Notes: generated by a model not told the origin, from the letters alone. A stretch of 64,000 nucleotides of DNA from Ignelater luminosus (GCA_011009095.1 VTPC01003925.1:124001-188000), one strand, 5' to 3'. Numbered from the stretch's first letter, positions 37,501-50,240 are shown. Program-made: numbers and translations.

Positions 37501-40500
37501 GAATCCGTAAAATTTATATAGCCCAGAAAAATTGTATTACATCTGAAATCTGCAAGCCAGTTGTTAAACGAATTGTGAAAATAATTATTACATAAACACA
37601 ATAAAACAAAAAAATGCAGTTTCACTTTGCAGATTGTGCGAATTTCATCCCTATTAAGGAATAAACGTTGAAACTAAAATTAATCTGTAACGAAACTGAT
37701 TTTATATTTTTCTATAATTATCGTTTTTTTTTGTTATTTCAATGGATTAGTTCAGAGGAAATTATTTCGACTATTTCTTATAATGGCCAGTATTATTTTA
37801 GAAATATACCGAGTGTCTCAAATCAAACTGTTTTTGCGTACATCAAACTATATTCACATTTAAAAGATGGACAATACGTTAAGAAAATAAAAAAAGAGGC
37901 TTGTTATTGTATTTTTTTTAAAGAAAAGATAAAGTAGCTACTTTTGTTCGCTTCTAAAATATTCTTTCCCTGTCATTTTAGAAAGTTTAAAAGCACATCA
38001 TTTGTCGAATAAGTCTATAATCAAATGTGGACAATTGTATCATTGAAAATGACTATTTGGTAGGATTCTGTCGCAAAAAATCCTAAATATTAAAACTGAA
38101 TCAAATGAGGGAAATCATATCTTCGACAGTGATATTTTCTTCTGGTATCATCATATTTATTCTAGCTTGGCGCCTAACGTGGGCCTAATTGATTAACCTT
38201 TAAATTCTTAGTCCTTTTAACGCTACAGATTAATTTGATAATTCTCTATAATATTATTACAGATAACCCTAGGACTGATTGTTTTAGCTATTTCTCATAC
38301 AAACGATGCTCAGATTCACTTTTTCACATACTATTTTTGTGTTATTGGTCTAAAGACAGAGAGGAATCAAAAGGTCAACTCAGCCAATAAACCCACAAAA
38401 TCCTATTGCAAGGATTTGCAAAGCATCAAACCGATCTCACTGAACCATCAAATAATAAATTAAAAAAATTGGAAGACAGATTGGTGGCTATAATGAAATG
38501 GTTAGGATGTGAGAACAAAGTAGTGAATATTAAGTTGACACAAACACGGTGGAACCAAAAATCCAAACATAGTAATCCAAAAACATTCGCCAGAAACTTA
38601 ATTTGCTGGTGGTGAAATTTACAATAACCACCACAAACGATGGTGCCTCTCCCCCCCTAGTGGCGAAAACGGCAAAAGTTTTTTGTGTGGGGTATTCTGA
38701 TCCATAAGCGTCCGTCAGTAGGAAGCCGAAATTGAACCAAAGGGTTTTCCTTCTACTTCGGAATATGAAACGAGCTTTTTTTATCTTTCCAGATTTTGCC
38801 GTGACAGAATGGGCAAAATACACACCTGGAAAAAAGTTAAGGATATTTTAATTTTTACGATTTAAATTCTGATTACTGCATTCAAACTGTATAGTACATC
38901 TTTTCACCTTCTTTATGAGCATGTAAGATCAAATAGCCACTGTTTAATTTTCTCATAAATTTTTGTTTTCATATTTGATATTTTTATTTAATACCGAGTT
39001 GAATTTATACATTTAAACTGAAGATTTCTACAAAACTGAAAGGCACAATTGTTGTATATCATGGAAAGAGTTCATTTAACTAGTCCTGAAGCAAACAGAG
39101 CAATTAGCGTGCTTCAAGCTGACCTTTGGCAAGTTGACGTTGCTACCCCAGCTACATGTAACGCAAAGTGTGATAAGCAGACTTTATACCAGAAATCGAC
39201 AAACTGGATCTGTTAAAGAAAGACCTTGCACAGGTAGACCACGAGCNNNNNNNNNNNNNNNNNNNNNNNNNNNNNNNNNNNNNNNNNNNNNNNNNNNNNN
39301 NNNNNNNNNNNNNNNNNNNNNNNNNNNNNNNNNNNNNNNNNNNNNNNNNNNNNNNNNNNNNNNNNNNNNNNNNNNNNNNNNNNNNNNNNNNNNNNNNNNN
39401 NNNNNNNNNNNNNNNNNNNNNNNNNNNNNNNNNNNNNNNNNNNNNNNNNNNNNNNNNNNNNNNNNNNNNNNNNNNNNNNNNNNNNNNNNNNNNNNNNNNN
39501 NNNNNNNNNNNNNNNNNNNNNNNNNNNNNNNNNNNNNNNNNNNNNNNNNNNNNNNNNNNNNNNNNNNNNNNNNNNNNNNNNNNNNNNNNNNNNNNNNNNN
39601 NNNNNNNNNNNNNNNNNNNNNNNNNNNNNNNNNNNNNNNNNNNNNNTTCAAACCCGATCCATTTTGCCAACTTTTTACGGTTTCCAAGATCCCAATAGCG
39701 CAAGTTTCGTGTTGAATATTTCACAATCAGTAATGGATAACTTGGCCATAGGATATAACTCTTTTTTTCATTTTCAAGGTATGGACGCAAATGGTGCATG
39801 GGTGCGACTTCAAAATGGTTAAAATCCACGCAGTATTAAACAGTATATTACCAGATACAGTTTTCGACGTTTTGCACGATCCTGCATATAGGAAAGAATG
39901 GGATTTACATATGATAGAATCGACTGAAATTGGCTATTTAAACCCCAATAACGATGTAGGATATTACGCAGGTAAATTCTTACAACTTAACATTTAATAA
40001 AAGTATTTTAACTAAAAGCAAATCTTAATTTATATTGTTATGGAAGTACATACGATCATCACTTAGGTACTTATTCTTTCAGTTTCCTGTCCAGCACCAC
40101 TAAAAAATAGAGACTTTGTATTGCAACGTTCCTGGTTGGATATGGGTGAGGAAAAACTAATCCTAAACCATTCTATACATCACAAATGCTACCCACCTAA
40201 AAAAGGATTTGTTAGGTATATCAATATCATCATCAATTCAACGTATTATTATTTAGCAAGTATTAATAACATAATATAAAATGATTTTTTAGAGCTGCTT
40301 CCCATTTAACTGGTTTTGTGATACGATCCTGCCCTAGAGGAACGTTTTTGGGATACGTTTCTCACACGGATCCGCGTGGAAAGCTACCTCCATGGCTAGT
40401 GAATAAAATTACACAAATATTTGCGCCTAAAATGGTAAAACAATTGAGAAAAGCGGTAGAAGGGTACAACCATTGGAAAGCTAGACAACAGAATCCAGAT

Positions 40501-41042
40501 TTCAAGCCTTGGACATATCCAGAACAAATGATGTTAGCTCCTCGCATAAGTATTACTGACGTAAGTATCAATGTTGTAAACAAAAAGAAATCAAAAAGGT
40601 AAATAATTTTGAAAAGGCGACCATAATAATATTAATTTACAAGTCTGTACCAATACAACTGTGATAATCCAGATTAGGTTAGACAAGCACCAGCTTCACT
40701 TTTAATTGGTAATGAGTTTTCATTACACAGTATTATGTACACTTTATTCATAAATCACTGACGAAATTAGACGGCGTACAATAATCTAATACTAAAGGTA
40801 TAGGCAACCCACAATACACCAGCACAGCAAAGTTTCTATAACTTGAACTGTGGCTGTTGCCAGTTCTTGAATTATTGTGACCATATTCATGTTGCTTTGT
40901 CATAAATCAGTGCAAATGCTTCAAGTTACTTCTGCCTATTAATTTGTAACAACCTAGATCTAATAATTTATTTATTTTTCAGTGTGTGGAATCGCATAAA
41001 ACTTCAGCCAATTCACTAACACGAGATTCTGACTACGACTGA
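31511..41042 (+). CDS. STARD10: STARD10-like START-domain lipid-transfer protein, 5 exons
   Basis: START-domain proteins of the PCTP/STARD10 group bind and carry phospholipids between membranes in the cytosol. Exons are 31511-31624, 39779-39971, 40083-40215, 40293-40560 and 40983-41042. Phases agree (768 bp, 255 aa; human STARD10 is 291). The sequence matches human STARD10 in order: [13 protein letters not shown] then [93 protein letters not shown] and the final FKPWTYPEQ. The C-terminal tail after the START domain is short. The start ATG at 31511 gives a 38-codon first exon in phase 0 with the second. Intron 1 (8154 bp) contains a DD41D transposon, a Tc1 fragment and a 400-base assembly gap, so its length is only approximate. 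Confidence 0.93.
32687..33991 (-). mobile_element. Apparently intact DD41D Tc1/mariner-type transposon
   Basis: This 1305-bp element has 31-bp perfect terminal inverted repeats beginning AAGGGTTTTCCAATAAGAGG. It is flanked by TA at 32685-32686 and 33992-33993. Almost the whole interior is one transposase gene on the minus strand. Perfect ends and an unbroken gene suggest recent insertion. It sits in intron 1 of the STARD10-like gene, antisense to it. Confidence 0.95.
32792..33877 (-). CDS. DD41D-type transposase, 361 aa, full length
   Basis: This DNA transposase would act by cut and paste at TA sites. The N-terminal ~110 residues hold paired helix-turn-helix DNA-binding motifs ([17 protein letters not shown] at the start, then [20 protein letters not shown]). 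The catalytic half has the first aspartate in [12 protein letters not shown] (about residue 158), the second in [12 protein letters not shown], and the third in [12 protein letters not shown], 41 residues after the second. That spacing is DD41D, as described for VISITOR/rosa-like elements, not mariner DD34D. The frame runs from ATG 33877 to the stop at 32792 with no break. The two internal aspartates of the last motif leave D36D as a weaker alternative, but alignment with YSPDLAPxD favours 41. Confidence 0.93.
   Translation of the reverse strand: MERYTLQQRIEIIKIHYKNGENLAETVRKTRTFLGHREAPCRTAIQKLVKQFELLGQVSDVKNKTRARRSRTAENIAVVAESVKENPGLSIPRRSLELAIPQTSLHRILHKDLGLKAYKVQLTQELKPADHQQRRVFADWVFEMHENDPEFHRKIILSDEAHFHLGGFVNKQNCRIWGSENPRVIVEKSLYPQRVTVWCGLWSGGVIGPYFFENEAGATVTVTGLRYREMINDFLWPELDGIDLDNVYFQQDGATCHTSNETIDLLRKKFPDRVISRRGDHNWPPRSCDLTPCDFFLWGHVKEKVYANSPASIQDLKDGIREAIEDIGQPLCDLVMENFMKRILSCKRGRGGHLPDVIFHY
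33992..39060. other. STARD10 intron 1, mid part, without recognised features
   Basis: The stretch is AT-rich. The small frames at 35283-35474, 37668-37937 and 38530-38823 show no domain or splice context. The part near 38400-38830 is somewhat less AT-rich and may be an unidentified repeat. Nothing else was recognised. Confidence 0.5.
39061..39246 (+). pseudogene. Tc1-like transposase, N-terminal fragment cut by an assembly gap
   Basis: The start reads [20 protein letters not shown] and, after a one-base shift near 39150, [20 protein letters not shown] followed by [11 protein letters not shown]. This is the paired-like helix-turn-helix and GRPR hook of Tc1-family transposases. The rest disappears into the run of N. 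The sequence after the gap (39647 on) shows no obvious Tc1 part, so the length and condition of the element are unknown. The frameshift shows that at least this copy is damaged. Confidence 0.8.
39247..39646. other. Assembly gap, 400 N
   Basis: Exactly 400 unresolved bases. The gap begins inside a Tc1-like transposase, so it was probably caused by a repeat. Its true length cannot be known from this sequence. Confidence 1.
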
Positions 41043-42488
41043 CAACTTATTTACAAACTAACAATAGCTTCAAAAGAAGAATCAAATATGTTATTACAAT
41101 TAAGTAGTTTTACTGAGAAGATCGGGTACCTAATGTAATCACACAATTTGTGGATTCTTTAAATCTCATTAGCATAGATTTAAGAGAAATTTAAGTGCAC
41201 TTTATTCCTTGAAAAAAGAATCCACACCAAAAAATTATTGAATTTTTAAATTATACAGGTATATTTTAGATCTAGTCTTACTTTCAGTGATGGTTTTACT
41301 ATTATAATAGGTTGAGAAATTCATGATGCCAAAAAAATAGCAAAAATTAAAACTCACTGCCATTGGGGGTGTATAATGTGTTTTAGGCCAAATCAAAATA
41401 TATTTCGGAACAACTCTTAATTAATAAATTATAAAAATATTAATTAACCTAAAATAGTTAAAACCAGAACGATGATGAGTCTTTCATATTTCAATTTTGT
41501 TCTGTGGTATTACAGTATTAATTAATATTTAAAACTATTTTTTGAATGAATCTTTGGCTATTTTGCCTGAGTTTTGCTCAGATGGCTTGTGTAGGATATA
41601 TCAATTATATTATAACTATGAAAATGATAATTTGAATAGAAAAAATATTATAAAGGTACTTATAGTATTAGTATACTAACTTATATACATATAAAACTGT
41701 TAAGTAGGTATATTTAATTCTATTAACAATTAATAAAATATGCAGCAACGAATCTATATTGTTTTCTAAAAGTTCAGAAATCAATCAAACTTTTTTCTGT
41801 AAAAACAATTGAAGAATCAGTATGGCTAAGATAACATCATTTTAGAATAGATGAAAACTCCTTTTTCAGTAAGAGAACAGCAATTATCTACAAAAAGAAA
41901 GAGTAACCTTCTCAATGGAATGGTGAAATTAGAAGAAAAGTAAAATACTTGGAAGATGCCTTAGAAATTGTAAACAAGTAAAAATTAAAAATGATTCTTC
42001 AAACAGAATTTTTTGTTTTAATCTATGTATGGTAATAGCATTAATCAACAGGGTATTTATTTTATTGGTCATTTTAAATTAGAAGTTCGACAAGCATATC
42101 AACAAACATTCTAGAAAAAAGACTGTAACAGATAAGCACCTCAAATGTGCTTTCACTAAAATACAGCTATTGTAAGGTTTCCTTTTCTCAATTATTAGCC
42201 ACTCCAGATCGATACATACAGGGTTATACAAAATTAGAGTTCTTTCTCTTTTCCTCATTTAGTTTCTCTACAAACTTTAGCACAGAGAGTAGATGTAATT
42301 TCAAGAAAAAATGTCATATATGTAACTAAATATATTCACAAGTTATCGAGGTGACAGAGGTTTGATATCATGGCCACTCAGATTTCCCAATCTAAATTCT
42401 TATGATTTTTGTCGATGGGGCTACTTAAAGTAACTTATGTATGGGGTGGATATAACTAATTGTAATCAATTTCAGTGGAGGATTCAAG
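41043..42488. other. STARD10 3' flank, no further gene
   Basis: AT-rich sequence that must contain the STARD10-like 3' UTR. AATAAA-like words are present (for example near 41730), but none can be chosen with confidence. No coding frame or repeat was recognised. Confidence 0.5.
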
Positions 42489-43154
42489 ATGATGCAATTC
42501 ATATTAGAAAGAATAACATGGCAGAGGGCATTCTTTTGCACATTTATTGTGATTTTAGCCTTCTGTATCCTTCAAATAAATCATTTATTATTAAATTATG
42601 ATAATTACAGTCCCAGTCTTTAAAAATCTACTTGCTGTTGATAGCGTTTATAAACAGGGTAGTAAATCTACCTGTATTTAGTCTTATATCTTCAAGTTTC
42701 TAGAATTTAGAAAAATGGCAAACAAAAAACAAGACTATTATTGACAGATCCTTCATGTAACTACTAGTAATATCAAAACCAAAAATAAAACCAAATGATG
42801 ACACTTGAAAATGATGAAGGCGTCATCAAAGATATGTTACATATAGGTAAGTCTGAACTAGAGTCCCTCAAGGTAATAACCGAATAAATAAAAAATGTGA
42901 TTGGTTACTTGTTCTTCTATCTATGAAGACGAACCTGTTTTCAATAGGCCTATCATAAGAGAAAAAGGCAATTTGACAATGGTATTGTTCAGATAATAGA
43001 TCTAATTAATTGAGGAATTTCCCACTTAATTAAAAAAAACCTACAAGACTAATGATTTCATTCTTCAGATTATTTATAAACATATATTCTTAGGCAGCAT
43101 TGAATTCTTTCAGTCAAGCGAAGAAAGTGAAGAAAAAGTCTACAAGAACAACAG
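42489..43154 (+). CDS. Three small 5' exons of a putative type II membrane protein (partial)
   Basis: Exons 42489-42564, 42611-42658 and 43094-43154 join with matching phases across introns of 46 and 435 bp, both GT-AG, and keep an open frame of 61 complete codons. The product starts MMQFILERITWQRAFF, continues into a hydrophobic segment (residues about 14-29), then FKNLLAVDSVYKQG, FFQSSEESEEKVYKNN and an exon end in phase 2. A short cytosolic N-terminus and one early membrane helix suggest type II topology, as in Golgi glycosyl- or sulfotransferases, but no catalytic domain is seen. I could not find the next exon (phase 2 acceptor) before 47.7 kb, so the gene is incomplete here. The sequence does not match a family I can name. 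Confidence 0.45.
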
Positions 43155-46100
43155 GTAAAGGAAAAATTGTAAGAGGTACAAAGCTGTATAGTGTAACTCG
43201 TTCTTTAACAATTTCCTGTCATAGATGAAAGAAACGCTATTTTGTATCCAATAAAGAAATAAAACTCGTTAACATGCGTAATATCTCAAAAAAGGGTTAT
43301 AGAATCTACTTCCCAAAATCTGTAGAGAAAAATTCTTGCGTATGTCTATATCTGAAGAATAATAAGCGAAAACTTTCAGGATGAGTTTAAAAATTCTAAT
43401 AACAAACTTTAACATGGTATGGCACTGTTTGCTTCCCAACTTATAACTGATTTTCAAATTATTTATTGATTTCCCCCAGAATAAAGTGAAAACACATGCG
43501 ATGCAAATTTGGGTTGTTTTTATACTGCTAGGGTCAAACTTGGATTATACCGCAGAACAGTTTGGAAAAATTCCATTTTGATAAGTTCAAAAGATCCAAG
43601 AATCAAAGTAGTCTTTTAGCAGCATTTTTTTAAGTACCGTACGAGCGAAAAAAAACGAAATTAAAACATGATCAGTTAAAACATGACATCGTACTAGTCA
43701 TGGCCAACTTTTGACTGGATTTTTTAGCTTGTCAGATATTAGATAAAAACTATGATTAAAAAACCAGCCCAGCTCCTATCAGAGAGTTTACTAATCTCCA
43801 TACGCAACACTTTTGAATAAGCTGAGTGCCACAAGTAAAAACCAAAAAAAAGGAAGTTTCCATAATCAATCGCAGAGTAAAAAGTCATAATAATTATTGC
43901 TTCACACATGGAAAGACCTTCTGCTTCTAGTTTTCTTTCCCTAATGATTTTATTAAAAAAATCTAGCCTACTGTTTAGGTATAGTTCTCATCCGGAAACA
44001 TTCTGAATGTAAACCTAAAAAGAAAAGGGAACACGTAGGGGATATCTAAATATATCTCGAATGAGTACTGTATTATATTTTCTAATGAATACCTGAGATA
44101 CGAAATATAGGAATTTTGCGTTAGGACAATCTTATTTCATATTAACAATAAAACTACACAAAAAATATTTGTGTTTATTACCTACCTTGATAGATAAATT
44201 CAAACTGTTTACCTTGAATAGGATGAACTGCCCTTGAGTTGCGTGTTTTTTCTCCAGAAAAGGTCTCTACTGCGTGTTATCATTATTTATCTATAAGTAG
44301 CCTTATTTTGTTCAAACTGTATCACGCAGAATATGACTAATGATTCTAAAACATCATTAGAGCAAAGTGATATTTAGAAAACTATAAATTACATACCAAT
44401 CGTATAAAAATAGAAACTCTCGTTATCTCTTCAGTAAATTATTATTATTATTTGTTCAAAAGATTTACCTTTTTAAGCTTTTAAGATCATTTATTAAATA
44501 ATTTGTACTTAAATCTTTTATTATTATTGCATTATTATACTTATGTAAGTTTGTGATATTAAGATTCTTCTGTGAAAAAGAGTAACAAAGCCACTGGGAT
44601 TTGCAAACCACACATAACCTCTCATAAACATAAGCAAATACGAAATTTTTAAATGTGAAAAAGCGTGTAATTTACTTACTTAACTTACTAGTGATATTTC
44701 TGTTTATTAAAGCATAAAAAGATTAAAATAACTATTAATTGACGCATAAATGAGTTGTACTTTTAAAAGATACGGAAACTTTGAATATAAAGTTTGTGGT
44801 TGGAATTGACCTGTTACGTCCACTAAATTTGATGTAAATCCGATTAATTTACAAAACCCTTGAATCTTTATTGCTCAAAACAAAGAATTTTTCTTCAAAA
44901 TACTAAACATTACTTCTCAACTTCAAAAAATCAAACGCTTACTTTGCAATTTGCACCTAATACAGCACAGGTCAGAATTGCTAATGCTTTACAGCCACTA
45001 ATTATATTTGTAAAACTGAACACGTCAAAAGATTATTTAAATTTGATGTTTTGTATTCAGTAATGTTAAATGCATGCCATTACGGTCCGAAATTCCTTAA
45101 TATTTCTGTCCGTTGGAGAATAACCTCCCTCTCTACGTTGTAGATGTATCTCGTTTAAGACGAATTAGTCAGTCGAAGTCTGCAGATTCTTCCTTGATCG
45201 TGACCATCATTCAGAAGCTTGCTCAAGCATTGTTGTTAATCTACTCATATGGTCTCTTTATAGCACTTGGTGGGATCAGTTGTTACATCGAGCTATCCCA
45301 AAGACAAAAAGCGTGTATGACAACAAAGAAGTTGAATTGCTCCGGGAGCGATGTTGCCAGGTTGGCTCCCCTGCACATACCTCAATTTTTTCATATAAGA
45401 AAACCTGATTTATCTGCAAAATAAAATTAAGTTTTCCAAAGGCTTAGATTCTGATTGAGTAGTATAGTGGATCAACACATCCATCACTGTTTCTCCCTCG
45501 GTTTATGCCATCCGTGCTGCAATCCGAGTTAACTCTATGTTGGAGATGGTACTGGCACTCAGTTGTAATACCCTTCCCCCACACATCCGCATCTACATTT
45601 TAATGTATCCTGTGCTTTTCTCTACCGATCTGCCAGAGGAACGTCTCCCAAGGTGTGCGGTAAGTAGGTTTGAGAAGCACTGAAATCCCTTTCCGGTTAC
45701 GGCTACCATCTAACAGGTGTACAACCTTTCCAACGCAACATCATCAGCTAACCTGGACCACCACTGGTGTTCTTACATAATTTACGTAATATATCTATAT
45801 GGAGACATCAACCATCGACAGCATCACCATCTTCCAAGTTCACCACTTACAGCTTCATCGCCACCAGGCGAACGCAATGATAACCACCACCATGCTACAC
45901 CTATGCCAGCGAAGACTACATCATCCGGCCTGCACTAACTATATCTATATCTACACCACGGCTAACAGGAAGTATGATTTGAAGATATAAATGTCGTATC
46001 GACATAAAGTGTACTATATTACCAAAAACAGCTTCAAACATGCTAGTAATTTGCAAAATCGCTGCACAATGAACCCATAAGAAAAATAAACCTAAACTCG

Positions 46101-47712
46101 AAACGTCATAGGAATTCTAATAATAATGTTAAAGTTGCCTAAGAACGTTGAACGTCTTTACAGAATTGAGATTGGCATTCAAGTCAAAAAAAAGAAAATT
46201 GGATTTTTCAGTTTCTTTAGATATCAAAAACAAAACCGTATCAGATATTCAAATTCCGATCTTACCACAACATTGCTCATAAAATTGGGCAACTTTCTTT
46301 TTCAATTTAATCTTGAAATAAGTGAGATCTTCATGTTGAGATTTTAAACCGAGCCCCCTGTGTTATAGTATTTTTCATGTAGTGCTCACTGTCATGTGTG
46401 CTGTATGATCCATCAAAACTGTTTGTGAAATTCTGGAGAGCAATGCCTATTACATTCAAGTTTTGACTTAAAACAGAATCCAGAATTCCATAACCATTCT
46501 GATTATTCAATAGAGTGTTCCATTTAAAAGATTTATTCTTCATATCGCTGCTCTTTTGTTTTATAGGCGATGGTATTTTATCTTAGTGCGTTAGAAAGAC
46601 TGCAATAAATTATCTAACCTGCTTCTAAAATTTTTTAAAAACTCTACTCTGACAAAACTATTGGGTGTGTAATGAAAAATCAACCACACTGTATAAGTAT
46701 CTGAAATTTCAAATATACTTACATTAATATATACCAGCCACTCAGTGAATTTCGGTATCGGACTAACTAACTCTACTACAGAGAAATCAGCCAGGAAATT
46801 TTGAGGTTATATAGTCGCCTGTAAGAAGTTCTAAATCGAGCTCAGTTACAAACCTATTTGATAGATCCGTCAAAATCTCTTATTTTGTCTGTATAAAAAA
46901 TTTCAAAACAATCTAGTAATCCCTTAATTACAATTTTTTCCTTGTTTTTTTATATTTCAATTGGTAGTTTGCTATCTCACATTTTAAATACAGGAAGTTT
47001 AGCGTCATCCTTTGATATGTAATTTGTCAGATAACTTTTTTCAAGCGTTTTCTACTTTTTGAAACTTCAAATTCAAAAGTCTAGTAGTTTTCTTAGTTTT
47101 CTAATATTGTAATCAATACGTTAATTAATTATCATAACATTGATGACTCTATAATTGTCAAACACCACTCGAAATCTGATAAGATAACGCAAACTTTATT
47201 ATATTTAAGATATGAAATCCTTAAACAATACAAAGCCCCCATTACCTGTAATATAATGCCAAAAATACGTTAGGAAGATCAGTTTATTGTAAGAAGTCGT
47301 CGGTTGCGTGCCTTACTTTAATTCCGTTAATAAACGATTAACGCGTAAGTGTGGCAAAATTTGAACTAAATTAATGTACAATAGCAACGATATAAAAGAT
47401 AAGTTTGCTTCAAGGATAATTCTATAAACCATAAAAGAACTTAACGCAAAACTACCGGTAGATATAATGTCTAATTTATTTATTTAGAGTATGCTAATTT
47501 CGTATGTAAATAAGACAATTCCTCCACAACTTCGTGATTTTGTTAGTTGACTCAAAACGCGGAAAACAAGTTGTGAGATATCAGTTCGTAAAGCCATCTT
47601 TTAAATGTTAATTAAGTGAGAAAAATTATAAATAAATAATAATTGTAAATAAAACGTGAAAAGATACAGACATTAATTAAAATTGATTGAAAGCGAAAAT
47701 TCCTATAGAAAA
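43155..47712. other. Spacer before the Fuseless-like exon
   Basis: Mostly AT-rich with no recognised exon. A less AT-rich part at about 45100-46000 (frames 45113-45424 and 45717-45990) looks like decayed repeat sequence but matches nothing I know. This may be intron of the partial gene at 42489 if that gene continues downstream. Confidence 0.4.
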
Positions 47713-48357
47713 ATGGAAAACGAATGTCAAAAACCCTTACAACCAAAACCTTCTGTTTTACCTAAAATATTCAGAATGTCCGAAAAAATAGATGAAATAA
47801 AGGAGCAAAACTCATTATTACCCATCACAGTCGAACCTAAAAAACAAATGATGTCCTTAATGGATACGCTCCTAACTTTATTCATTGTGTCACCTCTGAT
47901 AGTAGGACATTGGAGAGGTACATGGGATTTAATGGACATTTACACTTCGGCTTTTCCAGCTTGGGAAAGTTTTCTGTTTGGCGGCGCCCTTCATTTAAGT
48001 TTTGCAATCATGAGGGATGGCTTACAAGATCTGATCAAGTTTAAAATTGAAACTTTGCCAAAGACCATCTTAGCATATTCTTTAAGGCGATTGTATACTT
48101 ACTTATTTGCAGCTGCATGTATAATGAATTGGAGAGGTGGATGGATTATTTTTGACGAATGGTTTGGTACTGAACTTTTACAGGACGGGCGTGCAAAAGC
48201 TGGAAAAAGTTTGCCAATAATTGTAGGCGTCTTTATCGTTTCACTTGTGATTTTAGCAGTATTAAGATCGTTGAGAAATACCCTAGCTGCTCCATTCGTT
48301 ATCGGTTTGGACACTAAAAGCACTGCTTTCGATTTTCCCACGAGGTATCGGATCTCG
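47713..48357 (+). CDS. fusl: Fuseless-like multi-pass membrane protein, first coding exon only
   Basis: Drosophila Fuseless is a presynaptic multi-pass membrane protein needed for synaptic calcium-channel function. This exon encodes 215 aa from the ATG at 47713 to a TCG-GTAAGT donor in phase 0. About 48 polar N-terminal residues are followed by four likely membrane segments (about 50-66, 86-100, 125-139 and 168-184). Two WRGxW motifs sit after segments 1 and 3 (residues 67-71 in GHWRGTWDLMD and 140-144 in MNWRGGWIIFDEW), and an FPTRYRIS end follows. The repeated WRGxW layout is the basis for the family call, from memory of the Fuseless family. Half of the expected eight segments are missing, so later exons must lie in unrecognised sequence or beyond the window. 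Confidence 0.65.
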
Positions 48358-49600
48358 GTAAGTAGAATTTTTATCGTATAATCACCTTTTTTATGATAGC
48401 ATTTAGGGATTAAACTGCTTGAATTAATTGTGGGTTACGATTTTTTTATTGTAAACGAATAGGATTTACTTTCATCTATTGTGACGTTAATAAGGCTAAC
48501 AAAGTGATAATTATGTTAGCAATTATATGTATGGCAATATGGCAAGAAGCAAGTTCAATAACGTTTACATAAATTTAGCCCGAAACGCACCAACATATTT
48601 GTAATATTATTGTGAACGCATTTAAGGTTCTCATTCAATTTTGTTACTAAGACTTTGCACTGGTTCTTATTGTATAAGATAAACTAATGTGTTAATTAAA
48701 TTGACACTTGCAGAAAGAAAAAATAGAAATGAGAATTTTATTAGTTATTACTTTTATTATATATTTACCTAACATTACTGTTATTATACTAAATATTTAT
48801 GAGCTTGCTTGTGTATTACTAGAATTTGAAGATCTAGACTCAATGAGATCGAAAACCCCTTGACTGCTAATTTTTATATATCTCTTATATTATCTTTTAT
48901 CACGTAGAAAGTTGACAAACATTTATGAAACAAACAAATCTTTCTTGAATTTGGCCATTTGCCCTCAAGGTTGTAGTATTTAGTACTTTTCGCTATTTTG
49001 TTGTATTATGCATGTCTATAGTATGCCATGCAGCGCGGGAAAAATTGAATAAAGTGCCTGTAACAAAGTATATTGCAAAGTTTTATCTCCCCCAAAGATC
49101 AACAGAGTTTGTTATTCCCAGCTAGCTTCCAGTCGGTTGTCTTTAGACGCAGGTAAGGGGTGTTGTGAAATTTGTAATAAACAATAAAAACACAAAATGC
49201 TCAATTGTATCTTTCTTACGGTCAATTGGACAGTAGCGCAGCGGTTGGATAAAAGGCAGACTCACTAATTCATAGACTTTTAGGTTAACTTCCCAGATAG
49301 TCTATCAAAATGTTGCCTAACATATTATCACTGTAACCTGGGGCTTTGATACTTTCTTCGTGGTGCTAGAAGAGTGAAACTGACAAATTAGAACATTCAA
49401 AGAATCACAAACAGGAAATCTATCTAACTATAACCCCTAGTCGGAATTAGCATGCAATAATCCCTGAAGACAACAAAAGAAAACAAAGCCGGCTTAATTA
49501 GGCAGAATGACTAAATGAAACCCATCAAATTGAAATATAAGAGAAATACTCCCACAAATCGCATTAAAATACTTCAGAATGTAATAACAGCAAATCATCG
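48358..49600. other. Sequence after the Fuseless-like exon, presumed intron
   Basis: AT-rich and without recognised exons. A GTAAGT donor opens it, so its start is intron. No element was identified here. Confidence 0.4.
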
Positions 49601-49649
49601 GCTCGAATAAAAGACTGATGACGATATTCATCTTCTATAACTACTACTA

Positions 49650-50030
49650 CCATACGAACCGATGCGATGTAAGTTTTAGCCTGGAAGAGAAAAAAATTTT
49701 TTGGGATCGTATCAACAAGGCCATACTATGCCTTGCCAAATATGAAAGTCTTACTTGCTTTATATATGAAACGACTAAAACATGTTGGCTCTCTTAGTTA
49801 GACCATGCAATGACTATGCGTTCCGCCGTAGAGATCTTTTATACCTACCGCCCGTACATATTAAAAAGTGGGAGGAAGCAAGAAAGGCTTCACATGAGAT
49901 ATGGCGGAAAAAGGCAAGAAAAGACAACCGAATGCTAAAACAATCATTGAGAAATACTACGTTATACTACATAGCTCGATATTATCCCGAAAAGTCTTGT
50001 CTTGTTCTCGGATCGATTGAACTTTAAGGT
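49650..50030 (+). mobile_element. Possible endonuclease fragment of an RTE-type retrotransposon
   Basis: Around 49685-49755 the frame reads SLEEKKIFWDRINKAILCLA, which resembles the block before the GGDxN motif in RTE-type endonucleases. The frame is then lost, and a basic segment follows at 49782-50030. The match is short, so this is a weak call. Confidence 0.2.
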
Positions 50031-50084
50031 AGGTGGTATCGTGAATCTAAAGACATAAACCAAGAATAGAAATGTGTCGTATGT

Positions 50085-50240
50085 ATTCCGGTCAAAAGTC
50101 TTTTGCTTGTGTACACAAAAACTGTTGGAAAAATTCTATGCATGCAGACAGGTCCCTGGTCGTTTCAAAAATCTGGTCTTGGAGTGTTATCGTTCTCTGG
50201 TCGTCTTAGATCAGAAAAACTGAGTGTCGCTAATCTTCCA
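50085..50240. repeat. Partial third copy of the ~329-bp repeat
   Basis: The part CAGGTCCCTGGTCGTTTC, CGTTCTCTGGTCGTCTTAGA and AAACTGAGTGTCGCTAATCT corresponds in order to the same parts of the 51132 and 51461 repeat copies. About 0.9 kb separates it from them. It is diverged, and its left edge is uncertain. Confidence 0.5.

Noticed and set aside
39134-39829. Long open frames of 193 and 225 codons across 39.1-39.8 kb
   Set aside because: They are open only because they run through 400 unresolved bases; the real content is a Tc1 fragment on the left and STARD10 intron plus exon 2 on the right.
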